In this document: one piece after another, positions 28,489-39,136 of the stretch
How positions within the stretch are numbered: the first letter of the stretch is position 1
Layout: every line of letters starts with the position of its first letter
Assembly: GCF_040215725.1 (NCBI RefSeq)
Contig: NZ_CP157967.1
Location: 806,001 to 870,000, forward strand
DNA: 64,000 nt
DNA from: Rhizobium sp. ZPR4
Lineage (GTDB): Bacteria > Pseudomonadota > Alphaproteobacteria > Rhizobiales > Rhizobiaceae
Reading direction: 5' to 3'
Made by a program: the position numbers and the translations under genes
The notes under the pieces: model-generated
Told to the model about the DNA's origin: nothing
Seen by the model: the letters and a program-made list of their open reading frames with translations, nothing else
Database searches by the model: none

Positions 28489-29985
28489 ATGTCTGTGAAA
28501 TTCGAGATTTCCTTCGCCAAGTCGGTTCGTCTCAGCGGCGGTCTGGCCATTCTCCTGAAAGGTACGGACAGTGAGCTGCCGGCTGGTGCCGAGAGCGCCG
28601 ATCCGGCGAATGTTTTCGCCAAGGCGGCACCCGTATCCGGCTTCAAGAGCAAAGTGCTGAGCAGTCTGGATATCATCGCGCCCGAAGCGTCGCCCGTCGA
28701 CCGGATCATCGTTATCGGTGCTGGCAAGGCCAAGGGTCTGACCGCGCACGACTGGCTGAAGCTTGGCGGCAGCGCAGCTGCAAAAATCCGCAACACGGAG
28801 AAGGTTGCGATCTTCCTTGATGCGCCCAACGTCGAAGTCGGGCCTAAGGAAGCGGCCGATTTTGCCTTGGGCATGCTTCTGCGCGCCTACAGCTTCGATA
28901 CCTATAAGACGAAGAAGGGCGATGAGGACGAGAAGGGTGCCTCTCGCAAGGCGGTGAAGGTGACGATCGTTACCCAGGAAGCGGTAGCCGCCAAGAAGCT
29001 TTATGCGACTTCCGAAGCCGTGGCCGGCGGCGTGATTCTCGCGCGCGATCTCGTCAACGAGCCGCCGAACGTTCTTGGCCCCGTGGAATTTGCAGCTAAA
29101 GCCAAGGAATTGGAAAAGCTCGGCGTTGAGATCGAGATTCTGACGGAGCGCGAGATGCGCCGGCTAGGCATGGCTGCCCTGCTCGGCGTCGCGCAAGGTT
29201 CGGCCCGGCCGCCGCGGCTTGTGGTCATGCAATGGAAGGGCGGCAAGGCGAAGGACAAGCCGGTCGCCTTCATCGGCAAGGGTGTCGTCTTCGACACCGG
29301 CGGCATTTCCATCAAGCCGGCTGCCGGCATGGAGGAGATGAAGGGTGACATGGGCGGCGCGGCAGCCGTCACCGGCCTCATGCATACACTTGCCGCGCGT
29401 GAAGCGAAGGTCAACGCCATCGGCGTTATCGGTCTTGTGGAAAACATGCCCGACGGCAACGCGCAGCGTCCGGGCGATATCGTCACCTCCATGTCCGGCC
29501 AGACGATCGAGATCATCAACACCGATGCCGAGGGCCGGCTCGTCCTCTGCGATGCGCTCTGGTATACGAACGACCGCTTCAAGCCGCAGTTCATGATCAA
29601 TCTGGCGACACTGACCGGCGCGATCCTCGTGGCGCTCGGCAATCTGCAGGCCGGTCTCTTCTGCAACGACGACAAGCTGGCGGGCGAGCTGACGGTGGCA
29701 GGTCTTACGACCGACGAGCGCCTGTGGCGCATGCCGCTCGGCAAGGACTACGACAAGATGATCGACAGCAAGTTCGCGGATATGAAAAATACCGGCGGAC
29801 GCCATGCCGGCTCGATCACCGCTGCCCAGTTCCTCAAGCGCTTCGTCAGCGACACGCCCTGGGCGCATCTCGATATCGCCGGTACGGCGATGGGCTCGAT
29901 TCAGGACGAGATCAACCAGTCCTGGGGTTCCGGTTTCGGCGTGCGCTTGCTCGATGAGCTGGTCCGCGCCAATTACGAATCGTGA
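28489..29985 (+). CDS. pepA: Leucyl aminopeptidase (M17)
   Basis: 498 residues. C-terminal catalytic domain with the M17 signature [15 protein letters not shown] and the metal/bicarbonate region [22 protein letters not shown]; the macro-like N-terminal domain is present. The ATG at 28489 ([12 protein letters not shown]) has CGGAGC at ideal spacing; an upstream TTG is rejected. A di-zinc hexameric exopeptidase of the cytoplasm, possibly also DNA-binding as in E. coli. Followed by holC 32 bp later, a common pairing. Confidence 0.96.
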   Translation: MSVKFEISFAKSVRLSGGLAILLKGTDSELPAGAESADPANVFAKAAPVSGFKSKVLSSLDIIAPEASPVDRIIVIGAGKAKGLTAHDWLKLGGSAAAKIRNTEKVAIFLDAPNVEVGPKEAADFALGMLLRAYSFDTYKTKKGDEDEKGASRKAVKVTIVTQEAVAAKKLYATSEAVAGGVILARDLVNEPPNVLGPVEFAAKAKELEKLGVEIEILTEREMRRLGMAALLGVAQGSARPPRLVVMQWKGGKAKDKPVAFIGKGVVFDTGGISIKPAAGMEEMKGDMGGAAAVTGLMHTLAAREAKVNAIGVIGLVENMPDGNAQRPGDIVTSMSGQTIEIINTDAEGRLVLCDALWYTNDRFKPQFMINLATLTGAILVALGNLQAGLFCNDDKLAGELTVAGLTTDERLWRMPLGKDYDKMIDSKFADMKNTGGRHAGSITAAQFLKRFVSDTPWAHLDIAGTAMGSIQDEINQSWGSGFGVRLLDELVRANYES

Positions 29986-30017
29986 CCAGCCTTGCTTTGT
30001 GAGATAGAAGGAGCGCC

Positions 30018-30467
30018 ATGACAGATGTTCTCTTCTATCACCTGACGGAATCGAAGCTCGAAGACGCCCTGCCGCCGCTGATCGACAAGAGTGTTGAGCG
30101 CGGCTGGCAGGTCGCCGTGCAGATGCGTGAGCCTGCACGGCGCGATCTCCTCGATGGTCATCTCTGGACCTATCGCGAGGATAGCTTTCTGCCGCATGGT
30201 ACCGATGAAGACGAGATGGCAAGTCGCCAACCCGTGCTGCTGACGATTTCGCCTGACAATATGAATAATGCCACCGTGCGTTTCTTCATCGACGGCGCCG
30301 AAGCGACGGATGTCGAAGCCTATCAGCGCGTCGTGCTGATGTTCGACGGCTACGATCAGGAGCAGCTGGAAAGAGCGCGCACTCAATGGAAGCGCCTGAA
30401 AGGCGAGGGGCATAACCTCACCTATTGGCAGCAGACGCAGGATGGCCGCTGGGAGAAGAAGGCCTGA
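30018..30467 (+). CDS. holC: DNA polymerase III subunit chi
   Basis: 149 residues: MTDVLFYHLTESKLEDALPP, then DLLDGHLWTYREDSFLPHG and RVVLMFDGYDQEQLERARTQW, matching chi subunits that link the clamp loader to SSB. Downstream of pepA, as in many proteobacteria; the pair is probably one transcript. Confidence 0.93.
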   Translation: MTDVLFYHLTESKLEDALPPLIDKSVERGWQVAVQMREPARRDLLDGHLWTYREDSFLPHGTDEDEMASRQPVLLTISPDNMNNATVRFFIDGAEATDVEAYQRVVLMFDGYDQEQLERARTQWKRLKGEGHNLTYWQQTQDGRWEKKA

Positions 30468-30494
30468 CCTTTCCCCGCTTCGCGAGGAGTGGCT

Positions 30495-31040
30495 TTATGC
30501 GCCTTCCGCCAGGATCTTCTGGATGAATTCCTTCTTCGCCGCCGTATAGGACGCGCGATCATTGGCATATTTCGCCGCGAGTTCGATCTTCAGCGCTTCG
30601 TAGGCGTGTGCGAGATCCGGCTCCCTGCGCAATCGGTCGCGAAAGATGAGGAAGTTGCGCCAGGTCGGGCCACCATATTCGACCACATGCACGAGGTGCG
30701 TGCGGGTATCGCCTTGGATATCGCGGCCGAAAATATGGTCGTCCGGAACGATATTGCTGCCGGCATAGACATAGCCGATAGAGGCCATCGGCTCGACGCA
30801 GGCAAGACCGTCCTCGAAGTGCCGCACGCCGACGGCGATATCGATGATCGGCTTGGCCTTGATCTCCGGAATGGAGGTGCTGCCGAAATGCTGGACGTCC
30901 ACGGCAAGGTCGCCGAGAGCCTTGCGAATGGCGGATTCTTCCAGCAGGTAGGCCTCGTGCCAGCTCTGGTTCGGGTCGGCGAGCTTGACGGACTTGTTGC
31001 CGACGCCGAGCCCGAAAGATTGTTCATGCTCCGATGCCAT
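30495..31040 (-). CDS. GrpB/UPF0157 family protein (nucleotidyltransferase-like)
   Basis: About 181 residues with the UPF0157 pattern: DPNQSWHEAYLLEESAIRKAL, VDVQHFGSTSIPEIKAKPIIDIAVGV (the H-x-GSTS-x-P-G-like and D-I-x-V motifs), and YVYAGSNIVPDDHIFGR. The family is sometimes found fused to dephospho-CoA kinase; the reaction is not settled. Start ATG at 31040, eight bases after GGAG; the ATG at 31046 is too close to that Shine-Dalgarno. Confidence 0.85.
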   Translation of the reverse strand: MASEHEQSFGLGVGNKSVKLADPNQSWHEAYLLEESAIRKALGDLAVDVQHFGSTSIPEIKAKPIIDIAVGVRHFEDGLACVEPMASIGYVYAGSNIVPDDHIFGRDIQGDTRTHLVHVVEYGGPTWRNFLIFRDRLRREPDLAHAYEALKIELAAKYANDRASYTAAKKEFIQKILAEGA

Positions 31041-31115
31041 AGGCATCTCTCCAGTGAAGACGATGCGCTACGCTAGCACGTCGCGGGCGGCATTGTCTTC
31101 ACCGGGAAAGACCTA

Positions 31116-32039
31116 TCAATCGTAAAATGCTTCGACGAATTTGCGCTTGCCGAGCATGAAGGCGTCGGCGACGTGGCGCAGTGGCGAAACGTCGACATCG
31201 GACGTGCCAGCTTTGACGATCTCGGCAAAACGGCGATAGAGCGAGGGATATTCGGCCTCAGGTGCCGAGAATTTCAGCTCTCCATTGACGGAAAGCTTGG
31301 AGCCGCCTTCGATGAGAACCATCTGGCCGGCATCCGTCTCGGCGACGATGTCCCAGCTCTGCTTGCCGGTCTGGCGCCAGTCGAATTCGGCATGGACGGG
31401 AAGCCCGGTTCCGCTCTTGAAGTGGAGATCGGCGGCGATCGGGGAATCGCGGTTTTCCGGGAATTCCAGCGTCGCGCCGGTCAGGAAGAGCGGCGGCAGG
31501 ATGTGGGTGACGATCGATAGCGCATTGATGCCGGGATCGAAGACGCCGAGGCCGCCGGCCTGCCAGATCCATTCCTGGTTCGGATGCCAGTGGCGGACAT
31601 CTTCCTTCCAGATGACGTGGGCGCTGCGGATATTGGTGCTGGCGAGGAAAGCTTTTGCAGCCTCCACCGCCGGCGCATAGCGCGAATGCCAGCTTGCAAA
31701 AAGCGAAACGCCCTTGGCTTTTGCCAGGTTTTCGAGGTCGACGATTTCGCTCAGCGTCGCGCCCGGCGGCTTTTCCAGGAAAACATGCTTGCCGGCCGAC
31801 AGAGCCTTGTAGGCCGCTTCGTAGCGATATTGCGGCGGCATGCAGAGAGAAACGGCGTCGATCTCCGGCACGGCATCGAGCATGGCTTCGATGGTCGTGA
31901 AGGCGGGGATGCCTTCGACAGTACCATGGCGGCTTGCCGTTGCGATCAGTTTGAAATCCGGATTGTTCGCGATGGATGGAAGGTGCTGATCGCGGACGAT
32001 CTTGCCGACGCCGACGATGGCGAGGTTGATGGGGGACAT
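31116..32039 (-). CDS. Gfo/Idh/MocA oxidoreductase, probable D-galactose 1-dehydrogenase
   Basis: 307 residues. Rossmann motif AIVGVGKIVRDQHLP at the N-terminus, EKPPGATL, and the block WKEDVRHWHPNQEWIWQ followed by AGGLGVFDPGINALSIVTH. That block and the final SDVDVSPLRHVADAF..VEAFYD closely resemble the NAD(P)-dependent D-galactose 1-dehydrogenase of Pseudomonas fluorescens (and L-arabinose 1-dehydrogenases). Likely role: first oxidation of D-galactose or L-arabinose to the lactone. ATG at 32039; frames extending upstream are not needed. Divergent from the TRAP genes across a dyad-bearing gap. Confidence 0.85.
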   Translation of the reverse strand: MSPINLAIVGVGKIVRDQHLPSIANNPDFKLIATASRHGTVEGIPAFTTIEAMLDAVPEIDAVSLCMPPQYRYEAAYKALSAGKHVFLEKPPGATLSEIVDLENLAKAKGVSLFASWHSRYAPAVEAAKAFLASTNIRSAHVIWKEDVRHWHPNQEWIWQAGGLGVFDPGINALSIVTHILPPLFLTGATLEFPENRDSPIAADLHFKSGTGLPVHAEFDWRQTGKQSWDIVAETDAGQMVLIEGGSKLSVNGELKFSAPEAEYPSLYRRFAEIVKAGTSDVDVSPLRHVADAFMLGKRKFVEAFYD

Positions 32040-32130
32040 GGGTGTCTCTCGATTAGTATGATTATTGATGCGATCTTTAACAGAATGCCACATTCGGGCA
32101 AGGGGCGGCAAATCGCAAAGGTAGGTGCTG

Positions 32131-32173
32131 GGTCCAATGTTGGACCATTATGCCCAAGCGTCATCATGCTTGG
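32131..32173. promoter_or_regulatory. Two dyads in the divergent galactose-dehydrogenase / TRAP promoter region
   Basis: Dyad 1 at 32131-32146 is GGTCCAA-TG-TTGGACC, a perfect 7-2-7 repeat. Dyad 2 at 32154-32173 is CCAAGC with an 8-base spacer and GCTTGG. Both lie 92 bp or more from either start codon, a typical operator position; dyad 1 is in the size and symmetry range of GntR-type sites. No regulator gene is adjacent. Confidence 0.5.
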
Positions 32174-32267
32174 AAAACGAGTGCCGGCTCTTGATTCACA
32201 GCCTGAAATCGGCACTCTTCCTCTGCGCAGGCAAAAGATCCGGGAAGAATCGCTGCGGGGGGAAATC

Positions 32268-32843
32268 ATGAAAGCATTGCTCGGCTTCAGCCGAATCGTT
32301 GACTATGTGGCTGAGATCATTGGAAAATCAGTCTCATGGCTCATTCTGGTCGCTGTCTTGGTCAGCGCCGGAAACGCCATCGTCCGTAAGGTCTTCAACA
32401 CTTCGTCCAATGCGTGGCTGGAAGCGCAATGGTATCTGTTCGGCGCAGCCTTCATGCTCGCCGCCGCTTATACCCTCCGGCAGAACGAGCATATCCGCAT
32501 CGATATCATTTATGGCTCGCTGCCGCGCCGGGTGCAGCACTGGATCGATCTGCTCGGCCACTGCCTGTTCCTGATGCCCTTCGTGCTCCTGATGGTCTAT
32601 GACCTCGTGCCCTATGTCCGCACCTCCTTCCTGTCAGGAGAGGTGTCTTCCAGCGCCGGCGGCCTGATCATCTGGCCAGGCAAGGCGTTGCTGCTGGCGG
32701 GCTTCTTCCTGCTGGCACTGCAGGGGATCTCGGAGATTATCAAGAAGATCGCCGTCATGCGCGGCGATATGGACGATCCGACCCCCTATATGCCGACTCA
32801 TGCGCCCCTCGATGTCGAAACACCGGCAGGGGAGGCACACTGA
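32268..32843 (+). CDS. TRAP transporter small membrane subunit (DctQ/TakQ type)
   Basis: 191 residues with four hydrophobic helices. It contains the DctQ pattern WLEAQWYLFGAAFMLAAAY followed by LRQNEHIRIDIIYG (the conserved E-H-I-R-x-D). The ATG at 32268 has GGGGGGAAA upstream; upstream open frame is not coding. Its TGA overlaps the ATG of the large permease by one base (TGATG), so the two are coupled. With the large permease it forms the Na+-driven importer for the solute delivered by the TakP-like protein. Confidence 0.92.
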   Translation: MKALLGFSRIVDYVAEIIGKSVSWLILVAVLVSAGNAIVRKVFNTSSNAWLEAQWYLFGAAFMLAAAYTLRQNEHIRIDIIYGSLPRRVQHWIDLLGHCLFLMPFVLLMVYDLVPYVRTSFLSGEVSSSAGGLIIWPGKALLLAGFFLLALQGISEIIKKIAVMRGDMDDPTPYMPTHAPLDVETPAGEAH

Positions 32844-34612
32844 TGCTCGAATTCATCGCCGTGAACATGGCGCCGATCATGTTCGCCTCGCTGATCATTT
32901 TCCTGCTCATAGGCTATCCCGTCGCCTTCGCGCTTGCGGCGAACGGGCTGCTGTTCTTCTGGATCGGCGTCGAGCTCGCGCCCTATTCGGGCGGTACCAT
33001 CAACCTCTCCTGGCCGCTTCTCAACGCGCTGCCGGATCGGTTCTGGGGCGTGATGTCGAACGATACGCTGCTGGCGATCCCGTTCTTCACCTTCATGGGT
33101 ATCGTGCTGGAGCGATCCGGCATGGCCGAAGATCTGCTCGACACGATCGGCCAGCTGTTCGGGCCGATCCGCGGCGGTCTCGCCTATGCGGTGATTTTCG
33201 TCGGGGCGCTGCTGGCCGCCACCACCGGCGTCGTCGCGGCCTCGGTCATTGCTATGGGGCTGATCTCGCTGCCGATCATGCTGCGTTATGGCTATGACCG
33301 GCGCGTTGCCTCCGGTGTCATCGCCGCTTCCGGCACGCTGGCGCAGATCATTCCGCCGTCGCTGGTCCTGATCGTGCTGGCCGACCAGCTCGGCCGTTCG
33401 GTCGGCGATATGTATGCCGGCGCGCTCATTCCCGGCCTCGTGCTGACGGGTCTCTACATGCTCTATGTATTGATCATGTCGATCGTGAAGCCGAACTCCA
33501 TGCCGGCATTGCCGAAGGAGGCCCGCTCGCTCGGCTCCGGCGTTACCTCTTTGCTCGTCGCCCTGCTGATCTGCGCTGGCGTGGCCTATGCCGCACACGT
33601 CTATCTGACGCCTGCCTACGGCGAAAATGCCGACATTCTCGGCGCAACCGTCGGCGTCGCCTTCATCTACGCGATTGCCGTGCTCGACAAGGGGATGAAG
33701 CTCAACGTCATGTCCCGGCTGGCGCAGCAGGTCATCATCGTCCTCATTCCGCCGCTGGCACTGATCTTCCTCGTGCTCGGCACGATCTTCCTCGGCATTG
33801 CAACGCCGACCGAGGGCGGCGCGATGGGCGCGGTGGGCGCGCTCATAATGGCGGCCGCCAAAGGCAGGCTGAACATGGAGGTCATCCGCTCGGCATTGAC
33901 GTCCACTACGCGGCTTTCGGCCTTCGTGCTGTTCATCCTTATCGGCTCGCGCGTCTTTTCGCTGACCTTCTATGGCGTCAACGGCCATGTCTGGGTCGAG
34001 CATCTGCTGGTGTCGCTGCCCGGAGGCGAAGTCGGCTTCCTGATCGCCGTCAACGCGCTCGTCTTCTTCCTGGCCTTCTTCCTCGATTTCTTCGAGCTTG
34101 CCTTCATCATCGTGCCGTTGCTTGCACCTGCGGCCGACAAGCTCGGCATCGACCTCATCTGGTTCGGCGTGCTGCTCGGCGTCAACATGCAGACGAGCTT
34201 CATGCACCCGCCTTTCGGTTTCGCGCTGTTCTATCTCCGCTCGGTGGCGGCACGCGTGCCCTATCTCGACAAGGTGACAGGCAAGCAGATCGCGCCTGTC
34301 ACAACCGGGCAGATCTATTGGGGCTCGGTGCCTTTTGTCGGCATTCAGGTCCTGATGGTGGCGCTGACGATCATGTTCCCGCAGATGGTCATGCACTACA
34401 AGGGAGAGGGTGCGGGCGTCGATCCCAACACGATCAAGATCGAGGTTCCCGGTTTCGGCGCGCCCGGTCAGGACAATGGCGGCGGCCTCGGCCTGCCGGG
34501 CCTGCAGCTTCCCGGGGGAAGCCCGCTGGACGACAAGCCGGCCGGACAGGGCGGCAGCGATCAGCCGAAACCACCGGCCAACGATCTCAGCCAGCCTCCG
34601 TCGTTCAATTGA
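32843..34612 (+). CDS. TRAP transporter large permease subunit (DctM/TakM type)
   Basis: 589 residues with about 12 or more membrane helices, of the TRAP large-subunit (IT superfamily) type: GVVAASVIAMGLISLPIML, then SGVIAASGTLAQIIPPSLVLI and the second half with TPTEGGAMGAVGALIMAAA. It is longer than the roughly 430-residue DctM; the excess is an insert near 215-275 and a Gly/Pro-rich C-terminal tail of about 60 residues (GAPGQDNGGGLGLPG..). Both are probably features of the long-permease TRAP subgroup. Followed by a terminator shared with takP. Confidence 0.92.
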   Translation: MLEFIAVNMAPIMFASLIIFLLIGYPVAFALAANGLLFFWIGVELAPYSGGTINLSWPLLNALPDRFWGVMSNDTLLAIPFFTFMGIVLERSGMAEDLLDTIGQLFGPIRGGLAYAVIFVGALLAATTGVVAASVIAMGLISLPIMLRYGYDRRVASGVIAASGTLAQIIPPSLVLIVLADQLGRSVGDMYAGALIPGLVLTGLYMLYVLIMSIVKPNSMPALPKEARSLGSGVTSLLVALLICAGVAYAAHVYLTPAYGENADILGATVGVAFIYAIAVLDKGMKLNVMSRLAQQVIIVLIPPLALIFLVLGTIFLGIATPTEGGAMGAVGALIMAAAKGRLNMEVIRSALTSTTRLSAFVLFILIGSRVFSLTFYGVNGHVWVEHLLVSLPGGEVGFLIAVNALVFFLAFFLDFFELAFIIVPLLAPAADKLGIDLIWFGVLLGVNMQTSFMHPPFGFALFYLRSVAARVPYLDKVTGKQIAPVTTGQIYWGSVPFVGIQVLMVALTIMFPQMVMHYKGEGAGVDPNTIKIEVPGFGAPGQDNGGGLGLPGLQLPGGSPLDDKPAGQGGSDQPKPPANDLSQPPSFN

Positions 34613-34656
34613 TACGCGTGGTCTGCATCGGCCAGCTTTTCGATCGGACACAACGA

Positions 34657-34685
34657 AAAACCCCGGAGCACCGCTCCGGGGTTTT
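34657..34685. terminator. Bidirectional terminator between TRAP permease and takP-like gene
   Basis: Perfect 13-bp stem: AAAACCCCGGAGC, an ACC loop, GCTCCGGGGTTTT. A-run and T-run on both sides serve the two convergent genes. Confidence 0.92.
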
Positions 34686-34707
34686 CTCTTTCCGATATGC
34701 TGGCCGA

Positions 34708-35817
<1,110 letters not shown>

Positions 35818-35959
35818 CTATTACTCCCCCCGGATACGAGCGGGCGGGCTCGCCCGCTCTTCGTGATCACGGCTGCAGCTAACCATGCCCCTCGACGCGT
35901 TTCAAGCGTATCGGAAGCGAGTGCAACCATTGATTTTTGCTCGGAACCGGAAGGTGGGC

Positions 35960-38020
35960 CTAGAGGTTTTTGCCTTTCACGATCGTTTCCCGCAGGAAGC
36001 TGTAGCCCAGCGCCGTACGCGTCGCGCGTTCCGTGGACGCGCCGTCACCGCCATGGCCACCCGAGCCGAATTCGTGGAACAGCGGGTGATGGCCGAGTTC
36101 TTCCAATTGAGCGGCAAAACGCCGGGCATGCGAGGGGTGGACCCGGTCGTCATTGCTCGAGCTTTCGATGTAGATCGACGGATAGGTGATCTCGGAGGCG
36201 GCCTTGACATTGTGCAGGGGTGAATAGGACTGCAGATATTCAAGGTCGGCCGGATCATCGGGATCGCCATATTCGTCGATCCAGGCTTTCCCGGCCGGGA
36301 AGACATGGAAGCGGGTCATGTCCAGCACCGGCACCTGGCACCAGATCGCGCCGAAATCCTGCGGGTAGCGCGTCGTCATGACGCCGGTCAGCAAACCGCC
36401 ATTGCTGCCGCCGTTGCCGGCGATGCGGGATGGTTTGGTGTAGCCGCGTGCGACCAGATCGCGGGCGACGGCGGCAAAGTCCGCAAAAGCCCTGTGACGG
36501 CCGTGGTTCTTGGCGCTGCGGTGCCAGTTCGGTCCGAACTCGCCGCCACCGCGAATATAGGCCATCACATAGGCGTTGCCCTGTTCGAGCCAGCGGCCGA
36601 TGACGCCGGAATAATAGGGGCCGAGCGCGACGTCGAAGCCACCGTAACCATACATCAGGACAGGCAGTTCACCCTTGGTCCAGACTTTCGGCAGGACGAC
36701 ATGATAGGGCACCTTCGTACCGTCCTCGGAGATGGCTTCCAGCAGGATGGAGGTCATGCCTTCGCTGTCGAAGTAGGTCGGCGAACTAGCAATGTGCTTG
36801 AGTTCAAGGGATGTCCGGCGATCGCTAAGATCCAGCTGGTAGGAGGAGGGTGGCTGCAGAAAGCCTGCGCCATAGACCTGGAGCGTGTCGTCGCCGAGAT
36901 GCAGATCGGAATAGAGCGGTGCGACCGACGCCGTCTGAACATCCTCAGGCAGCGCGATTTCGCGGATTTCGGCATCGGCCTTGGCCAGATCAAGGACGAA
37001 GAGATGTGGCCGCATGTTGTCCGACACGATGAAGACGCACCATTCGCGCATCAGCAGGAATTGCGAAACCGATTGCCGCTCATTGGGCGAAAACAGGATG
37101 CGTCTCGCATCGGCGCCAGATGTCCCCGGCTCTCGCGGCAGGGGCTGCAAGGCCAGGCTGCCGGCGGGGATGCGTTCGTCGGTCTTGGCAAGCCAGACGA
37201 GATGGGAATGGTTGAATCCGAATTCGATATCATCAGGCAAATCGATCTGTCGCAGCGAACCGTCCCGATCCTCGATGAAGTGACTGGCGCTGCCGATTTC
37301 ATGACCCGCGCTGAAGATCCGGATCGGCCGGGCCTCACCTTCCCCTGCAAGACCGGCAAGCTGTGGGTCGAAGATCGAACAGGAGCCATAGATGTCGCTG
37401 TCTTCGGCGGCATAGAGGACGGGAGCATCCGCCGGTGACTGGCCGCGTTTCAGGCGACGGCCGACGCGCGGCCAACCGGACCGCGTCGAGGATTCGCGGT
37501 CGATCGAGCCGAAATAGGCGATTTCGTCGCGGCTGAGCCAGGTCGCATGGCTGCGAACCGCCGGCGTATCGAAGCCGCCCTGGACGATGCCTTTTGTCTC
37601 ACAGTCGAATTCCAATAGCCGGATGGGATCGGAGCCGCCGTCGGAAAGGCAAAGCAGCACCCGCGTCGGCTCCCAGGGGCAGGTGATCGCGCCGCGCCAG
37701 AGCCATTTCCTGTCTTCCTGGGCACAGAAGGCATCGAGATCGAAGATCGGTTCCCACGGTGCATCGGGCAGGGGCGCAAGATCCGCTGGCAGCCGATACC
37801 ATCGGCCGAGCGGATGATCGGCACTGCGATGAAAATCGAACAGCCAGTTGCCGCGCCGGGTGGTGGTGATCAGCCGGTCCTCTCGCTCGATCATTTCCTT
37901 GATCGCGATGCGATCCGCCTCGAATTCCGGCGTCTTCAGCAGCCGCTCGGAGTCCGCATCCATTTTGGCGACGAATTGCAGGGTTTGCGGATCGTCGTCG
38001 CGTTCAAGGTGGAGGTGCAT
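35960..38020 (-). CDS. Prolyl oligopeptidase family serine peptidase (S9A)
   Basis: 686 residues: an N-terminal seven-bladed propeller and a C-terminal alpha/beta hydrolase. Nucleophile in IAGNGGSNGGLLTGV (GGSNGG), Asp in the YIESSSNDDRVHPSHARRF segment, and His in FGSGGHGG. This is the prolyl endopeptidase/oligopeptidase B fold that cuts short peptides. No signal peptide, so cytoplasmic. Start ATG at 38020 with CCGGAG upstream. Separated from the deacetylase gene upstream by a terminator. Confidence 0.92.
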   Translation of the reverse strand: MHLHLERDDDPQTLQFVAKMDADSERLLKTPEFEADRIAIKEMIEREDRLITTTRRGNWLFDFHRSADHPLGRWYRLPADLAPLPDAPWEPIFDLDAFCAQEDRKWLWRGAITCPWEPTRVLLCLSDGGSDPIRLLEFDCETKGIVQGGFDTPAVRSHATWLSRDEIAYFGSIDRESSTRSGWPRVGRRLKRGQSPADAPVLYAAEDSDIYGSCSIFDPQLAGLAGEGEARPIRIFSAGHEIGSASHFIEDRDGSLRQIDLPDDIEFGFNHSHLVWLAKTDERIPAGSLALQPLPREPGTSGADARRILFSPNERQSVSQFLLMREWCVFIVSDNMRPHLFVLDLAKADAEIREIALPEDVQTASVAPLYSDLHLGDDTLQVYGAGFLQPPSSYQLDLSDRRTSLELKHIASSPTYFDSEGMTSILLEAISEDGTKVPYHVVLPKVWTKGELPVLMYGYGGFDVALGPYYSGVIGRWLEQGNAYVMAYIRGGGEFGPNWHRSAKNHGRHRAFADFAAVARDLVARGYTKPSRIAGNGGSNGGLLTGVMTTRYPQDFGAIWCQVPVLDMTRFHVFPAGKAWIDEYGDPDDPADLEYLQSYSPLHNVKAASEITYPSIYIESSSNDDRVHPSHARRFAAQLEELGHHPLFHEFGSGGHGGDGASTERATRTALGYSFLRETIVKGKNL

Positions 38021-38069
38021 GGCGGCTCCGGATTCTATTGCTGATGGTGGTGAGGCATCAGCAAACCAA

Positions 38070-38109
38070 AATAAGGGCGCGGAAGCAACCGTGCATCCGC
38101 GCCCTTATT
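38070..38109 (-). terminator. Intrinsic terminator after the polysaccharide deacetylase gene
   Basis: Perfect 14-bp arms (38070-38083 and 38096-38109) around a 12-base loop that can itself pair; on the minus strand the stem is followed by TTATTTT-like sequence. It isolates the deacetylase from the downstream peptidase. Confidence 0.85.
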
Positions 38110-38137
38110 GTCCATGGATTTTTCGGTATTGACCGCC

Positions 38138-39031
38138 TCAGCGCACCATTTTGGTATCGGCCTGTGCGACCAGATTGGTCGCCGGAGCGGACTCGCGCTT
38201 GTATTTCAGCGTGACGACCTTGTAGCCCTCTTTCTCCAGGCGGCTCAGAAGAGTGGGCAGCATCCTGACCGTACGCTGGTGGATGTCGTGCATCAGAACG
38301 ATGCCGCGGCCGCGCTGATGGAGTTGTTTCATGGTGCGATCGACCACCGAGGCGGGCGTCGAAGTGAAGTAATCCTTGCTGTCGATATCGACATCCATGA
38401 CGATCATGTCGCGGGAGGCGATGGCTGCGCGCAGGCGTTTGGAGTCGGCAAGATAGGGGAAGCGGAAGAAGGGAACATCCGTGCCGATCGCCTTGGTGAC
38501 GGCATCCTTGCCGCGGGCGATCTCGGTCATCGCCGCATCGAAGGTCATCTTGTCCAGATCGGGATGGCGGAATGTATGGCTGCCGATCGCATCGCCATGG
38601 GCGAGAACTTCGCGCGCCGTCGCCGGATGAGCCTGTGCCATTTCGCCGACCATCATGAAGGCGGCCTTGACGCCGAACTTGTCGAGCGTGGCGAGAATGC
38701 GTTCCGTCTTGCCCGGGGCAGGGCCGTCGTCGAAAGTGAGGATGACTTCCTTGTCGGCGAGCCGGATGTCCTTGAGCGAGGCGACTTCCAGCGTCCGGCC
38801 GGCGAGATTGTGCGGGCCGTTCATGCCCGCCAGGTCGTCGCGGGTTTCCAGATCGGCGACGAGCCACTTCTTCGGCTCCATCTCGACGGGGTCGTTGGCC
38901 TTCAGCGGCTTGTGACGCGGCTCTTCGGCGGCATAGCCGGTCTTGAGCGATGCGTCATTGGTCGGTTTCGTGGCGCATCCTCCGAGAGCCAGGGACACGG
39001 CAAGGCCAGCCAGCAAAACACGGTAGTTCAT
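38138..39031 (-). CDS. Lipoprotein polysaccharide deacetylase (NodB-homology domain)
   Basis: 297 residues. The N-terminus MNYRVLLAGLAVSLALGGCATK is a lipoprotein signal (lipobox LGGC). The NodB domain shows motif 1 VILTFDDGPAPGKTERIL, motif 2 GDAIGSHTFRHPDLDKM, and the later FRFPYLADS and MDVDIDSKDYF. A metal-dependent de-N-acetylase of an extracytoplasmic polysaccharide, possibly peptidoglycan; not the symbiotic NodB, since no nod genes are near. ATG at 39031. Single-gene unit with its own terminator. Confidence 0.9.
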   Translation of the reverse strand: MNYRVLLAGLAVSLALGGCATKPTNDASLKTGYAAEEPRHKPLKANDPVEMEPKKWLVADLETRDDLAGMNGPHNLAGRTLEVASLKDIRLADKEVILTFDDGPAPGKTERILATLDKFGVKAAFMMVGEMAQAHPATAREVLAHGDAIGSHTFRHPDLDKMTFDAAMTEIARGKDAVTKAIGTDVPFFRFPYLADSKRLRAAIASRDMIVMDVDIDSKDYFTSTPASVVDRTMKQLHQRGRGIVLMHDIHQRTVRMLPTLLSRLEKEGYKVVTLKYKRESAPATNLVAQADTKMVR

Positions 39032-39136
39032 CAGAATCGCTCAACAATATGTCTATGAAAGTTGAGCGCATTTTCTGCAGTTATGGTTAATGATCGGTTA
39101 GGATCGGCGGCGAATTCCTTAACGAGCCGTCAGGTT

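Noticed and set aside
32798..34651. 617-residue minus-strand open frame
   Set aside because: Antisense to the TRAP permease; translation is a low-complexity Arg/His/Asp-rich chain, as expected for the complement of membrane-protein codons.
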